64,000 nt of DNA from contig NZ_FMDN01000017.1 of assembly GCF_900090245.1 (NCBI RefSeq), positions 62,001 to 126,000 on the forward strand, in the 5' to 3' direction. Position numbers and translations under genes: made by a program. Shown here one piece after another: positions 1 through 9,249 of the stretch (position 1 is its first letter; each line of letters opens with the position of its first letter). This stretch comes from Micromonospora halophytica. Lineage in GTDB: Bacteria > Actinomycetota > Actinomycetes > Mycobacteriales > Micromonosporaceae. The notes beneath the pieces are model-generated. The model did not search any database and was not told where the DNA came from. It worked only from the letters and a program-made list of their open reading frames with translations.

Positions 1-878
1 GGCACGGCACGATCGTCGCCGGCATCATCGCCGGCCGCGACGACACCGGCGCCCCGTACAGCGGCGTCGCGCCCGGCGCACGCATCCTGCCGGTACGCGT
101 GCTGCCCGACACACAGCGGACCAACGATCCCGGGCTGCCCGTGCAGATCGCGGCGGCGATCAGGTGGGCGGCCGACCGGGACGTCGAGGTGATCAACCTG
201 TCCCTCGTCACCATCGACCACCCGCAGTTGAAGGACGCCGTCCAGTACGCGCTGGACAAGGGTGTCGTGGTGGTCGCCGCCGCCGGCAACCGGGCACAGG
301 ACCAGCGGGACCTGCCGGCGTACCCGGCCGCGTACCCCGGCGTGATCGCCGTGGCGGGCGTGGACCGGGAGGGCGGCCACGTGGGCAGCTCGGTCAGCGG
401 CAACTACGTCGACATCGCCGCCCCCGGTCTGGACATCGTCGGCCCCGCCCCCGGCGGGCAGGGGTACCTCGCCGAGCCGGAGGGCGGGACGAGCTTCGCC
501 GCCGCCTACGTCTCCGGGGCCGCCGCGCTGCTCCGCTCCGCCCGCCCCGACCTCACCCCGCAGCAGGTGGCCTACCGGCTGACCCGGACGGCGGACAACC
601 CGCCCGACGGCCACAACCCCCAGCTGGGGTACGGCGTGGTCAACCCGTACCGGGCGCTGACCAGCCTGCTCGGCACCCGGACCGACCCGCCGGCCGGCGC
701 GATGCCACCCCCCGCCTCGAACGAGGACCCGCTGGGCCGGCAGTGGACCGTTGCCCTCTGGGCGGCCGGGGTGGCGACGGTGCTCGCGGCCGGGCTGCTG
801 ATCGCCCGGCCGGTCGTGGCGCTGGGCCGGCGGCGCGGTTGGCGACCCGGACGCCGCACCGAGCCCGCCGACGCCTGA
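1..878 (+). CDS. mycP: Mycosin (type VII secretion subtilisin-like protease), 5' end outside the window
   Basis: Membrane-anchored S8 serine protease of an ESX system, expected on the outer face of the membrane, where mycosins process substrates and stabilise the secretion complex. The frame is already open at base 3, where it reads HGTIVAGIIAG; this is the catalytic histidine block, so the signal peptide and catalytic Asp lie upstream. The nucleophile block GTSFAAAYVSGAAALL has its Ser codon at 492-494, and the oxyanion Asn block reads VVAAAGN. After the protease domain comes a short Pro-rich linker, one membrane helix (ALWAAGVATVLAAGLLIA) and a basic cytoplasmic tail, the usual mycosin layout. 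It converges on the PPE-like gene across a shared terminator. A second complete mycosin lies 2 kb away on the other strand. Confidence 0.93.
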   Translation, partial: HGTIVAGIIAGRDDTGAPYSGVAPGARILPVRVLPDTQRTNDPGLPVQIAAAIRWAADRDVEVINLSLVTIDHPQLKDAVQYALDKGVVVVAAAGNRAQDQRDLPAYPAAYPGVIAVAGVDREGGHVGSSVSGNYVDIAAPGLDIVGPAPGGQGYLAEPEGGTSFAAAYVSGAAALLRSARPDLTPQQVAYRLTRTADNPPDGHNPQLGYGVVNPYRALTSLLGTRTDPPAGAMPPPASNEDPLGRQWTVALWAAGVATVLAAGLLIARPVVALGRRRGWRPGRRTEPADA

Positions 879-939
879 CCGTCCCCGGCCGCCCTCGAAC
901 AGGTCACAGCGCTCGGCGGCGACATCGTCGGACACGAGA

Positions 940-972
940 AAGCGCCGCCCACCGACGTGGTGGGCGGCGCTT
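940..972. terminator. Bidirectional intrinsic terminator
   Basis: A perfect 14-bp stem (940-953 with 959-972) and a 5-base loop sit between two convergent genes. On the minus strand the stem is followed by TTTCT, so it best serves the gene ending at 982. Confidence 0.8.
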
Positions 973-981
973 CGTCGTCCG

Positions 982-2301
982 TCAGCGCAGGATGCCGGGC
1001 GTGGCGTCGCCGTCCGCGCCCCAGACGTCCTCGTCCTCCTCCAGCCAGCTGTTGCGGGGAGCCTCCTCCTCGCCGTAGCCGGCCCCGTGGCCGCCCATGC
1101 CGGCCACACCGCCACGGCCGGCGCCCGCGGTGGCGCCCCGGACGCCCCCTGCGCCCTTGCCGGCACCGCCACGACCGGCAGCGCCACCCATGCCGGGGGC
1201 CATCGCGGCGCCCATGCCACCGAGCCGGCCGGCCCCCCGACCGCCACCGCCCCGGCCCGCGCCACCGGCACCGGCCGCGCCGCCCATCATCGGGGGCATG
1301 CCGGCGGTGACCGGCTTGCCGAGCGCGCCGCCGCCGGGGACCATGCCGCTGCCACCACCCAGGCCACCACCGCCACCGCCACCGAGGCCGGTGGTGCTGG
1401 GCAGGCCGCCACCGCCGGTGCCGGGCAGGGTGCCGAGCCCGCCGCCCGCGCCGGCCAGACCGCTGCCGTACTCCTCACCGAGGCTGCCGGTGCCCGGGAG
1501 ACCTCCCACGCCACCCGGGGTGGTGGAGCCGCCGCCGTAACCGCCGGTGCCCGGGTTCAGGCCGGGGTGGGTGCCGGAACCGATGCCCGGCCCGCCCGAA
1601 CCGGTGCCGGGGGGCGACCCGATGCCGCCCAGCGACGGGCTACCGCCGCCCACGCCGCCGGTCGAGGGCGACCCGCCGAGGCTCGGCACACTGCCGGCGC
1701 CACCGCCGCCACCGCCGGTGCTCAGGTCCGGCCGGCCGAGGTCCGGGTTCCGGGCGCCCTGGTCGGTCACCGTGCCGGGCGCGCGTTCCTCGATCGCGAG
1801 GTAGTTCCCGCTGACCTGTTCGTAGACCTTCGCCGCGTCCTCGGTCTTGTCGTTGACCCAGTCCATCAGCGAGCTGACCGGGTCGAGCCAGCCGAGGAAG
1901 TCGGGCTTGACCTTCATCTCGAAGAAGCCGGCGCTGATCGTCAGCTTGGCGTTGCGCGCCTCCAGCACGTCGTTCACGCAGCTCGCCGGGATGGGGAAGT
2001 TCTGCTGGGCCGCGGTGAGGTCGTTGGCGGCCTGCTTCAGCGACTGGACGATGCCGTCGTGCTTCTCGGCGTCCTCGACCACCCCACCGGTCCGCTTGGC
2101 GAGCCCCTCGACGTGCGTCTTGAACGACTCGTACGCGGGGCCCTTCCAGGTCTCGCCGAGGTCCTTGACGTTCTTCTCCAGGTTCTCCTTGACCGTGCGC
2201 AGGTTCTTCAGCAACTGCTCCCAGCCGAGAGCGGCGCTGGTGACGTCGCCGGGCCTGCCGTCGACGACGATCTGCTGGCACATCTCTTCCCAGCTCGGCA
2301 T
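982..2301 (-). CDS. WXG100/PPE-like ESX substrate with Gly-rich tail
   Basis: 439 residues. Residues 1-190 are helical with a W-K-G turn at 52-54, as in WXG100 proteins, and a Y-x3-E type VII export motif at 167-171 (YLAIE). Residues of about 195-410 are a low-complexity Gly/Pro/Ser stretch, and the protein ends in an acidic block WLEEDEDVWG at 419-428. The same block closes the PPE-like protein at 14076-15353. The ATG start has GGGGGATG just upstream. It is the last gene of a minus-strand run from the Esx pair through the mycosin. It is probably secreted by the adjacent machine, alone or paired with the 184-residue neighbour. Partner and function are inferred, not seen. Confidence 0.75.
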   Translation of the reverse strand: MPSWEEMCQQIVVDGRPGDVTSAALGWEQLLKNLRTVKENLEKNVKDLGETWKGPAYESFKTHVEGLAKRTGGVVEDAEKHDGIVQSLKQAANDLTAAQQNFPIPASCVNDVLEARNAKLTISAGFFEMKVKPDFLGWLDPVSSLMDWVNDKTEDAAKVYEQVSGNYLAIEERAPGTVTDQGARNPDLGRPDLSTGGGGGGAGSVPSLGGSPSTGGVGGGSPSLGGIGSPPGTGSGGPGIGSGTHPGLNPGTGGYGGGSTTPGGVGGLPGTGSLGEEYGSGLAGAGGGLGTLPGTGGGGLPSTTGLGGGGGGGLGGGSGMVPGGGALGKPVTAGMPPMMGGAAGAGGAGRGGGGRGAGRLGGMGAAMAPGMGGAAGRGGAGKGAGGVRGATAGAGRGGVAGMGGHGAGYGEEEAPRNSWLEEDEDVWGADGDATPGILR

Positions 2302-2317
2302 CTGTCATCCCCCCCGA

Positions 2318-2872
2318 TCAGCTTGCCGCGCCGTTGCCCAGGGCCTGCGCCATCTGGTCGGCGGTCATCTTGTTGGCCCCTTCCGCGGTCTCGTAGTCCT
2401 CCTTGACCTTCTCGAGCGCCTTGGCGGCGTTCCAGAGGTCCTCGGCGAGGGTGCGGAGCGCGGTCTGGGTGCCGTCGTAGAGACCGGCGTGCCGCTGCGC
2501 GAGCGCGTTCGCCCGCTCGAACGACCCGAGCGGGCTCTTCCCGTCGCCGCCGCCACCGACCCCGGCCGCGCCGCCCGCCGGGTTGCGCATCCACTTCCGG
2601 ATGTCCTCCTCCATCCGGTACGACTGGCTGTTGAGGAAGTCGGCGTGGTCGTTGAGCCACTTGATGGCGCCGTCGAGGCTGCTCGCGTCCCACTCGGTGG
2701 TGGCGCCGGCGCCGCCCGGGGCAGGGGTGAGGTGCGTCGGCTTGTGCGCCTTGTTGACGTTGTCGGCCGTGTAGCCGTCGAAATAGACGAACGGCGTGAT
2801 GGTCGGCGCGACCGGCACGTTGACCGTGTCGACCTCGATCTGGTCCGGCTGCTTGGTCCTGTCGTCCGTCAT
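2318..2872 (-). CDS. Helical ESX-associated protein of unknown function
   Basis: 184 residues with no signal peptide or membrane segment. A polar N-terminus (1-55) is followed by helices rich in Trp, Leu and charged residues, with a small Gly patch at 99-111. A Y-x3-E motif (YETAE, 160-164) lies near the end after a long charged helix, where type VII substrates carry their export signal. There is no clear WXG turn. The ATG start is backed by GGGAGG 5 bases upstream. The gene lies 16 bases before the PPE-like gene and 33 bases after the mycosin, so the three are surely co-transcribed. I cannot name the family; a PE-like partner for the next protein is the best guess. Confidence 0.7.
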   Translation of the reverse strand: MTDDRTKQPDQIEVDTVNVPVAPTITPFVYFDGYTADNVNKAHKPTHLTPAPGGAGATTEWDASSLDGAIKWLNDHADFLNSQSYRMEEDIRKWMRNPAGGAAGVGGGGDGKSPLGSFERANALAQRHAGLYDGTQTALRTLAEDLWNAAKALEKVKEDYETAEGANKMTADQMAQALGNGAAS

Positions 2873-2905
2873 CGGATCCTCCCCGTCGCCGACAGACTCT
2901 CTCGC

Positions 2906-4318
2906 TTACTGGTGGTGCCCGCCCTGGCCGGGCGGGGCCGGCGGAGGCGTCGCCCCCGGCGCCGGCCAGCCGGCGCCGGGCGGCGGCGCGGCGGGGGGCG
3001 CGTAGGGGCCGGCCGCCTGCGGCGGCACCCCGGGCGGCGTCCCGTACGGCGCCGGGGCGGGCGGGTACGGGCCGGGCGCAACGGGAGCGCCCGGGGGCGG
3101 GAAGCCGGGCCCACCGGTCGGCGGGCCCACCGGGGCGCTCGGCCGACGCCGGGAGCGGCGGACGAGCACGAAGACCAGGATCGCCACCGCCAGGGGCACG
3201 AGCAGGCACAGCGCGCCCTGGACCAGGGCGCCGGCCCGGTTGGTCACGCCGAACGAGACGGCCGGCCCGTCGTCGGACTCGGACTGCTCGGGCAGTGGCG
3301 CGGCGCTCCCGCCGGCCGGCGCCCCGGTGAGCAGCGGGTGCGCGTCGACGGCCGGCACCTGGCGGGTCAGCGCCGCGACCGGGTCGACCGCGCCGAACCC
3401 GAAGTTGTCGTCGCGGCCCGCCGGGCCACGGTCCTGGGCGGTACGGATCAGCCGGTTGACCACGTTGGCGGCGTCCAGGTCGGGATACTTGGCCCGCACC
3501 AGCGCCACCACGCCGGACATGATGGCCGCCGCCTCGCTGGTGCCGCTGCCGATGCTGTAGCCGTTGTCCATCACGGAGGTGGGGCGTGGCGAGATGATGT
3601 CCTGCATCGGCGCGGCCAGCACCGCCTCCCGCCCGCTGGCGCTGCCGGAGAACCTGGCTCCGTCTCTGCCGAGACCGGTCACCGCGATGACGCCGGGAAT
3701 GTTCGCCGGCACGATGACGTCGTAGTCGCCCTGCTTGGTGTTGCCGGCGGAGGCGACCAGGACGACGTTCTTGTCCAGGGCGTAGCGGACGGCGGCGATC
3801 TCCTCGGCGGTCGCCCGCCCACGACCGCCGATCGACATGTTGATGACGTCCGCGCCGTGGTCGGCGGCCCAGCGGATGCCCGCCGCGATCTCGCCCTCGT
3901 CGACTCGGGAGCCCGTCGAGACCGGCAGGATCTTCGCCTCCGGGGCGATGCCGAGCTGGCGCATCGCGCCCCCGCCCTGCCCCGCGATGATCCCGGCCAT
4001 GCCGGTGCCGTGGGCGATCTCGTCGTCGGTGCCCCGACCGTCGGCGGTGGCGGTCGAATCCAGCCCGTGGCCCGGCAGGACCCGCCCGCGCAGGTCGGGC
4101 ACCGCGGGATCGACGCCGCCGTCGAGCACGGCGACGGTGACCCCGCGCCCCTTGGTGATCTTGTGGGCCTGGGGGATCTTGAGCGTGTCGAGGTACCACT
4201 GCAGGCCACGCACCGTGTCGGCGCGGGCCGGGGCCGGCGCCACCAGCGGCGCCGTGCCGGTCGCGGCCACCAGGGCCAGCACGGCCACGGTGGACCTCAG
4301 AGACTTCCCCGTACGCAT
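2906..4318 (-). CDS. mycP: Mycosin, type VII secretion-associated serine protease
   Basis: 470 residues, complete. An N-terminal signal sequence (about 1-33, ending APARA) leads to a subtilase domain with the full triad: Asp66 (AVLDGG), His103 (AHGTGMAG) and Ser261 (GSGTSEAAA), plus oxyanion Asn193 (SAGN). A membrane helix lies at about 363-385 (ALVQGALCLLVPLAVAILVF), then RRSRRR and a long Pro/Gly/Ala tail predicted to be cytoplasmic. That tail is much longer than in mycobacterial mycosins. The ATG start has GGGAG upstream. It sits between the Esx pair and two candidate substrates, so processing of local substrates is plausible. All catalytic residues are present, so it should be active. Confidence 0.94.
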   Translation of the reverse strand: MRTGKSLRSTVAVLALVAATGTAPLVAPAPARADTVRGLQWYLDTLKIPQAHKITKGRGVTVAVLDGGVDPAVPDLRGRVLPGHGLDSTATADGRGTDDEIAHGTGMAGIIAGQGGGAMRQLGIAPEAKILPVSTGSRVDEGEIAAGIRWAADHGADVINMSIGGRGRATAEEIAAVRYALDKNVVLVASAGNTKQGDYDVIVPANIPGVIAVTGLGRDGARFSGSASGREAVLAAPMQDIISPRPTSVMDNGYSIGSGTSEAAAIMSGVVALVRAKYPDLDAANVVNRLIRTAQDRGPAGRDDNFGFGAVDPVAALTRQVPAVDAHPLLTGAPAGGSAAPLPEQSESDDGPAVSFGVTNRAGALVQGALCLLVPLAVAILVFVLVRRSRRRPSAPVGPPTGGPGFPPPGAPVAPGPYPPAPAPYGTPPGVPPQAAGPYAPPAAPPPGAGWPAPGATPPPAPPGQGGHHQ

Positions 4319-4353
4319 GACACTCCCAGGACCTCGAGCGGCGGCAACGCAGT

Positions 4354-4388
4354 GCGGCTCCGGTCCGGTCTTACCGGACCGGAGCCGC
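4354..4388 (-). terminator. Hairpin between the Esx pair and the mycosin
   Basis: A perfect 15-bp stem (4354-4368 with 4374-4388) and a 5-base loop lie 15 bases after the stop of the WXG100 gene. There is no T-run, so it may act as a partial terminator or an mRNA-stabilising end that keeps Esx levels above those of the downstream genes. Confidence 0.65.
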
Positions 4389-4402
4389 GACGGCTGATTA
4401 TC

Positions 4403-4681
4403 TCAGCCCCACACCTTGGCGTTGCTCATCTCGGTGGAGACGTAGTTCTCGCGCGCCACGCCGACCGCGCCACCGATCTCGTTGAGGATGCGGTTGATGT
4501 CGCGGACCGCGGAGTCCCACTGCGCCTGGTGCTGCTCGTAGGCGGCCCGGTCCTGACCGTCCCACTGGAGCTTCGACAGCATCGAACGCAGCGTGTCCAG
4601 CTTCTCGTCGATGGTCTTCGAGATGGACTGCATCTGCTGGTTCGCGCTCTCGAGGACCGCGTAATCGACCTTGATGCTCAT
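4403..4681 (-). CDS. esx: WXG100 family protein (ESAT-6/CFP-10-like)
   Basis: 92 residues, the usual size for the family. The W-D-G turn is at 40-42 between two long amphipathic helices. A Y-x3-E motif (YVSTE, 80-84) follows the second helix, the composite type VII export signal normally found on one member of an Esx pair. The ATG has GGGGAGG 6 bases upstream. It lies 28 bases after a second WXG100 gene, and together they should form a helical-bundle heterodimer recognised by the third ATPase domain of EccC. It ends in KVWG, which echoes the VWG of the PPE-like tails; that may be coincidence. Confidence 0.92.
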   Translation of the reverse strand: MSIKVDYAVLESANQQMQSISKTIDEKLDTLRSMLSKLQWDGQDRAAYEQHQAQWDSAVRDINRILNEIGGAVGVARENYVSTEMSNAKVWG

Positions 4682-4709
4682 TGATTCCTCCCCTGCTCGT
4701 CTCGGCGGA

Positions 4710-5018
4710 TCACGGGTTGAGAGCAGAGTGGAACTTGTCCAGCATCTGCTGCTGCTCTTCGTCGTTGACCTGGTGCGTCGTACCCGACTTGTCGAGCAGG
4801 TCGGCGATGTTGTCCATCGCCGTCAGCAGCTTGACCGTGTCCTCGTTCCAGCGCGTCATCAGCGACTGGAAGCCGGTGGACGCCTGCCCCTTCCAGGCGA
4901 TGGCCAGGTCGTCCACGACGTTCCACAGCTTCTTCAGCTCGCCGTCGACCTCGCTGCGCGTGGACCGCACGTCACTCGCGGCGGTATGCAGAGTCGCTGC
5001 TTCGACCTCGAACGCCAT
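4710..5018 (-). CDS. esx: WXG100 family protein, partner of the downstream Esx
   Basis: 102 residues with W-K-G at 42-44 and the helix-turn-helix of WXG100 proteins. No Y-x3-D/E motif is visible at the C-terminus: the expected place reads HQVNDE. This fits a pair in which only one partner carries the export signal. The start follows the family convention (MAFEVEAATL), with a GGAAGGG site upstream. It is first of the esx-mycP-substrate operon, about 270 bases from the end of eccC. Confidence 0.92.
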   Translation of the reverse strand: MAFEVEAATLHTAASDVRSTRSEVDGELKKLWNVVDDLAIAWKGQASTGFQSLMTRWNEDTVKLLTAMDNIADLLDKSGTTHQVNDEEQQQMLDKFHSALNP

Positions 5019-5286
5019 GCTTCACACCCTTCCGTCTTCTTGTGGCGGCGGAAACTGCCGCGCCCTCCCCCGCGGCAAGGCCGAACCCCACCGACGGACA
5101 CTCATGGGAGACGGTAGCTCACCGTGTCCAAAGCTCGCAGCCCTGCCCGGGCCGGACGTGCCGCGTTCAATATCATTGTGGACAGACCTCGCGGTCCCGT
5201 CGACAGCGATCCCGCCAATCGACAAACTTCACCAATCTGCCGGCGTCCCGGCGGGTGGCCCGGGGAACCGACCCGGCCACCCGCCG
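5019..5286 (-). promoter_or_regulatory. Probable promoter region of the Esx operon
   Basis: 268 bases between eccC and the first esx gene, which share a strand. The part around 5165-5240 is clearly more A/T-rich than its surroundings (ATATCATTGTGG and ACAAACTTCACCAATC on the plus strand), where a minus-strand promoter is expected. I cannot assign -35 and -10 boxes with confidence. No clear terminator for eccC is seen. Confidence 0.4.
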
Positions 5287-8200
5287 TCACACCGGCTCGA
5301 CCCAGGCGGTCTGGATGAGCTGTTGACCGTCCCGGCGACGCACCAGCGTGCCCCGTCCCGGCGGCTGCGGGCTGGGCCGGAGCGTGCCGAAGACGGCGCC
5401 CTCCTCCCGGTTGCCGGACATCAGCAGACCCGGCGAGTCGAGCTCGCGCAGGCGTTGCAGCACCGGCTCGTAGAGGGCCCGGGCGACGCCACCGACCCGA
5501 CGGGTAACGATCAGGTGAAGCCCGATGTCGCGCGCCTGCGGCAGCAGCTCGTGCAGGGCGCTGAGCGGGTTGCTGCCACCGGAGGCGACCAGGTCGTAGT
5601 CGTCGACCAGGATGTACAGGTCCGGCCCCTTCCACCAGCTCCGGTCCCGCAGCTGCGCGGTGGTGACGTCCGGCCCCGGCAGCCGGTTCTGCAGCGCGGA
5701 GCGGATCGAGCCGAGCCCCTGGCTGAAGACCTGGTTCGACGGGGCGTAGTCGAGCAGGTGGTCCCCCTCGACCGCACCGAGCAGGCCGCGCCGGTAGTCG
5801 GCGATGACGATCCGGGCCTCGGCCGGGGTGTACCGCTCGACGATGCCCCGGGCGATCAGCCGGAGCACGTTGGTCTTGCCGCACTCGGCGTCACCGAAGA
5901 CCGTGAGGTGCGGCTCGTTCGCCAGATCGAGGTGGACCGGGGCGAGCGCGGACTCGTTGACACCGATCGGCAGGCCCGGCGCGGACCGGTCGGAGATCCG
6001 CAGCAGCTCGGCGAAGGGCAGCTTGCGCGGCAGCAGCCGGACCTTCGGCGCCGGCTGGCCCGGCCACGCGTCCGCGACGTGCCGCGCCAGCTTGACCGAC
6101 GCCTCGGTCAGGTCGTCGATGTCCCGGCGGTTGTCGATCCGGGAGACCGCGGCCAGGAAGTGCAGCTTGTCCCGGGTCAGGCCGCGCCCGGGCGCGCCGG
6201 TCGGCACGTTCGCCGCGGCCCGCCGGTCGATCTCCGACTCGTTCGGATCGCCGAGCCGCAGCTCCAGCTTGGTGCCGAGCAGGTCCCGCATGTTGATCCG
6301 GATCTCCGCCCAACGCACCGCGGTCAGCACCACGTGGACACCGAAACCGAGGCCACGGTTGGCCAGGTTGGTGATGGTCTGTTCCAGCTCCTCGTACTCC
6401 TGGCGCAGCGTGTTCCAGCCGTCCACCACGAGGAACACGTCGCCGAACGCGTCGTCGGCGAACTCTCCGGCCGCCCGCCGGCGCCGGTAGCTGGCCACCG
6501 AGTCGATGCCGTGCTGGGCGAAGCGGACCTCCCGGTCGTCCAGGATCGCCACCACCTCGGCCACCGTACGGCGGACCGCCTCGGTGTCCCGCCGACCGGC
6601 CACGCCGGCGACGTGCGGCAGCCCGTCCAGGCTGCGCAGCGCGCCACCGCCGAAGTCGAGGCAGAAGAACTGCGCCTCGCGCGGGGTGTGGGTGAGCGCG
6701 AGCGAGGCGATCATCGAGCGGAGCAGGGTGCTCTTGCCGCTCAGCGAGGCGCCGACGATGACCACGTTGCCGCCCGCGCCGGCCAGCTCCACCATCATCG
6801 GGTCGCGCCGCTGCTCGTACGGCCGGTCGACGACACCGACCGGGACGGTGAGCTGCCCGCGTCCCGGCCAGGTCGCGGTGCACAGGCCGAAGGTCGAGTG
6901 GACGGCCAGCGGCGGCAGCAGCTCGACGAGGCTCGGCGGCTCCGCCAGCGGCGGCAGCCACACCTGGTGGGCCGGCGCACCCCGACCCTTGATCCGGTCG
7001 ATCAGCACGTCCAGCATCGCCACGGCCTTGCCGTCGGCCGGCTTCTCCTCCGCCGGCGTCGCCTCGACCGGGGTCTGCGGCACCTGCACCGGCACGAAGT
7101 TCACCCCGTACGGGACGATCCGGCGCTGCACCATCGCCCGGGACGACTGCGGGCTCTGCCCGGGCGCCCGGTACGGCCCGGAGACGTACGCGGCCCGGAA
7201 CCGCAGCATGGTGCTGGTGTCGGTCTTCAGGTAGCCGTGCCCGGGCGCGTTCGGCAGTTCGTACGCGTCGGGCACGCCGAGCACGATGCGGCTCTCCACC
7301 GCCGAGAAGGTCCGCAGGCCGATCCGGTACGACAGGTGGGTGTCCAGGCCGCGCAGCTTCCCCTCCTCCAGTCGCTGCGAGGCGAGCAGCAGGTGCACGC
7401 CGAGCGACCGGCCGAGCCGGCCGATCATCACGAAGAGGTCGATGAAGTCCGGCTTGGCGGCCAGCAGCTCGCTGAACTCGTCACAGATGATCAGCAGGCT
7501 GGGCATCGGGTCGAGCGGCTCACCGGCCGCCCGGGCCTTCTCGTAGTCGAACCGGGAGACGTAGTTGCCGGCCGCCCGCAGCACCTCCTGCCGGCGGGTC
7601 ATCTCACCGGCGAGCGCGTCGCGCATCCGGTCGACCAGCGGCAGCTCGTCGGCCAGGTTGGTGATCACCGCGCTGGTGTGCGGCAACGCCTCCAGCGAAG
7701 CGAAGGTGGCGCCGCCCTTGAAGTCGACCAGGACGAAGTTGAGCTCCTCCGAGGAGTGCGTCACGGCGAGCGCGCCGACGATGGTGCGCAGCAGTTCGCT
7801 CTTGCCCGACCCGGTCGCGCCGATCACCAGGCCGTGCGGGCCCATGCCCTCGTGCGCGGACTCCTTGAAGTCCAGCTCCACGACGTTGCCGTCCGGACCC
7901 ACGCCGAGCGGGATGCGCAGCCGGTCCCGGTGGCTGCGCGGACGCCAGGTCTGCTGCACGTCCACCGCCGCGGCGTCGCCGACGCCGAGCAGGTCCGGCA
8001 GCTCCATGCTGCGGGCCAGCGGCTCGTCGGAGGTGGTCTGCTGCTGGGAGAGCCGGTACGGGGCGATCTGCCGGGCCAACCCCTCGGCGGCCTCGGCACT
8101 GAGCCGGTCCGGCGTGCCGAGCCGGGAGTTCGCGCTGCCCCGGACCAGCTCCAGCGAACTGCCGTCCCCGGCGTCCAGGCAGAGCAGCCAACGGCCGGCG

Positions 8201-9249
8201 TCGCGCGGGACGGCGCCGGAGAGGTCGATGGTGGTGACGCCGAGCAGCCCCGCCCCCATCAGCTGGCAGGTCGCCGAGACCTCCCCGCCGTCGATCACCA
8301 CCACCACGTGCGGCGCGGTGGTCAGCGGCTTGGCCTCCGGGGTGAAGCGGGGCCGGCCGGCCAGCTCGGCGGAGAGCGACTCCTCGGCCTCGGCCAGGCT
8401 GGCGAAGACGAGCCGGCGGGCGCCCGCCGCGTCCGTGCGCGCGTTGTGGTGGGCGTGCGGCAGCCACTTCACCCAGTCCCACGCCGGCTGCCGGTCTCCG
8501 GCGGCGACCACCGCGAGGATCAGGTCGTCCGGGGCGTGGAAGGTGACCAGCTGGGCCAGGGCGGCCCGGGTCAGGTCGAGCACCGGGTCCCGGTCGCCGC
8601 GCAGCACGATCCGGCTGAACGCCCGCAGGGAGAGCGCGGTGGGCAGGTCGGGCACGCTGGAGTGGGCCCGGACGAACCGGCGCAGCGCGATCGCGCTCAT
8701 CGGCTCCAGGTCCTCCACCGGCTTGGTCTCCGGAGGGACGATCTCCACGGCGAGACGCTGCGGGCCGGTGGCGATCCGCGCCTCGCCGAAGTCGTCCTCG
8801 GTGATCCGCCGCTCCCACATCCGCCGGGAGGCGGCGATCGACCAGAGCGCGTCCGGCTCGGGGTGCCGCCAGGCCATCGCGGCCCGCTGCTGCTCGGCGG
8901 CGCGGCGGGTGCGCTTGCGCATCTGGGCCAGGTAGCGCATGTAGTCACGCCGCTCGGCGTTCAGCTCCGCCTTGTCGTTGTTGCCGTGGCTCATGGTGCC
9001 GAGCGCCATGCCCAGCATGGAGACACCGAACAGACCACCGGCGACGTACGTCATGGTGCTGCCGCCCCGGCCGGCGTAGAGGAAGGCCATCGCGCCGACG
9101 CCGCAGAGCATCGGCAGGATCATCAGCATCTGACCGAGGCTGCGGGGTGTCTGTTCGGGCAGTTCCGGAGGAGACTCCAGCAGGACCTCGCCCCGGGGCA
9201 ACGGTGGCCCCGCCTTACGTGGAAGCCGACGGAACACGACCGTGCTCAC
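5287..9249 (-). CDS. eccC: EccC, FtsK/SpoIIIE-type ATPase of the type VII secretion system
   Basis: 1320 residues, a single-chain EccC. The N-terminal MSTVVFRR block is followed by two membrane helices and three ATPase domains. Walker A motifs are GATGSGKSELL (about residue 475), GASLSGKSTLL (about 832) and GDAECGKTNVL (about 1117). The first domain has Walker B with DFKGG and LLIICDEFSELL. EccC hexamers drive ESX export; the last domain binds the signal of the Esx dimer and the first supplies the work. GTG at 9249 was chosen over an upstream ATG because GGAGGAG lies 7 bases before it and MSTVVFRR is the family start. It is divergent from eccD. Confidence 0.97.
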   Translation of the reverse strand: MSTVVFRRLPRKAGPPLPRGEVLLESPPELPEQTPRSLGQMLMILPMLCGVGAMAFLYAGRGGSTMTYVAGGLFGVSMLGMALGTMSHGNNDKAELNAERRDYMRYLAQMRKRTRRAAEQQRAAMAWRHPEPDALWSIAASRRMWERRITEDDFGEARIATGPQRLAVEIVPPETKPVEDLEPMSAIALRRFVRAHSSVPDLPTALSLRAFSRIVLRGDRDPVLDLTRAALAQLVTFHAPDDLILAVVAAGDRQPAWDWVKWLPHAHHNARTDAAGARRLVFASLAEAEESLSAELAGRPRFTPEAKPLTTAPHVVVVIDGGEVSATCQLMGAGLLGVTTIDLSGAVPRDAGRWLLCLDAGDGSSLELVRGSANSRLGTPDRLSAEAAEGLARQIAPYRLSQQQTTSDEPLARSMELPDLLGVGDAAAVDVQQTWRPRSHRDRLRIPLGVGPDGNVVELDFKESAHEGMGPHGLVIGATGSGKSELLRTIVGALAVTHSSEELNFVLVDFKGGATFASLEALPHTSAVITNLADELPLVDRMRDALAGEMTRRQEVLRAAGNYVSRFDYEKARAAGEPLDPMPSLLIICDEFSELLAAKPDFIDLFVMIGRLGRSLGVHLLLASQRLEEGKLRGLDTHLSYRIGLRTFSAVESRIVLGVPDAYELPNAPGHGYLKTDTSTMLRFRAAYVSGPYRAPGQSPQSSRAMVQRRIVPYGVNFVPVQVPQTPVEATPAEEKPADGKAVAMLDVLIDRIKGRGAPAHQVWLPPLAEPPSLVELLPPLAVHSTFGLCTATWPGRGQLTVPVGVVDRPYEQRRDPMMVELAGAGGNVVIVGASLSGKSTLLRSMIASLALTHTPREAQFFCLDFGGGALRSLDGLPHVAGVAGRRDTEAVRRTVAEVVAILDDREVRFAQHGIDSVASYRRRRAAGEFADDAFGDVFLVVDGWNTLRQEYEELEQTITNLANRGLGFGVHVVLTAVRWAEIRINMRDLLGTKLELRLGDPNESEIDRRAAANVPTGAPGRGLTRDKLHFLAAVSRIDNRRDIDDLTEASVKLARHVADAWPGQPAPKVRLLPRKLPFAELLRISDRSAPGLPIGVNESALAPVHLDLANEPHLTVFGDAECGKTNVLRLIARGIVERYTPAEARIVIADYRRGLLGAVEGDHLLDYAPSNQVFSQGLGSIRSALQNRLPGPDVTTAQLRDRSWWKGPDLYILVDDYDLVASGGSNPLSALHELLPQARDIGLHLIVTRRVGGVARALYEPVLQRLRELDSPGLLMSGNREEGAVFGTLRPSPQPPGRGTLVRRRDGQQLIQTAWVEPV

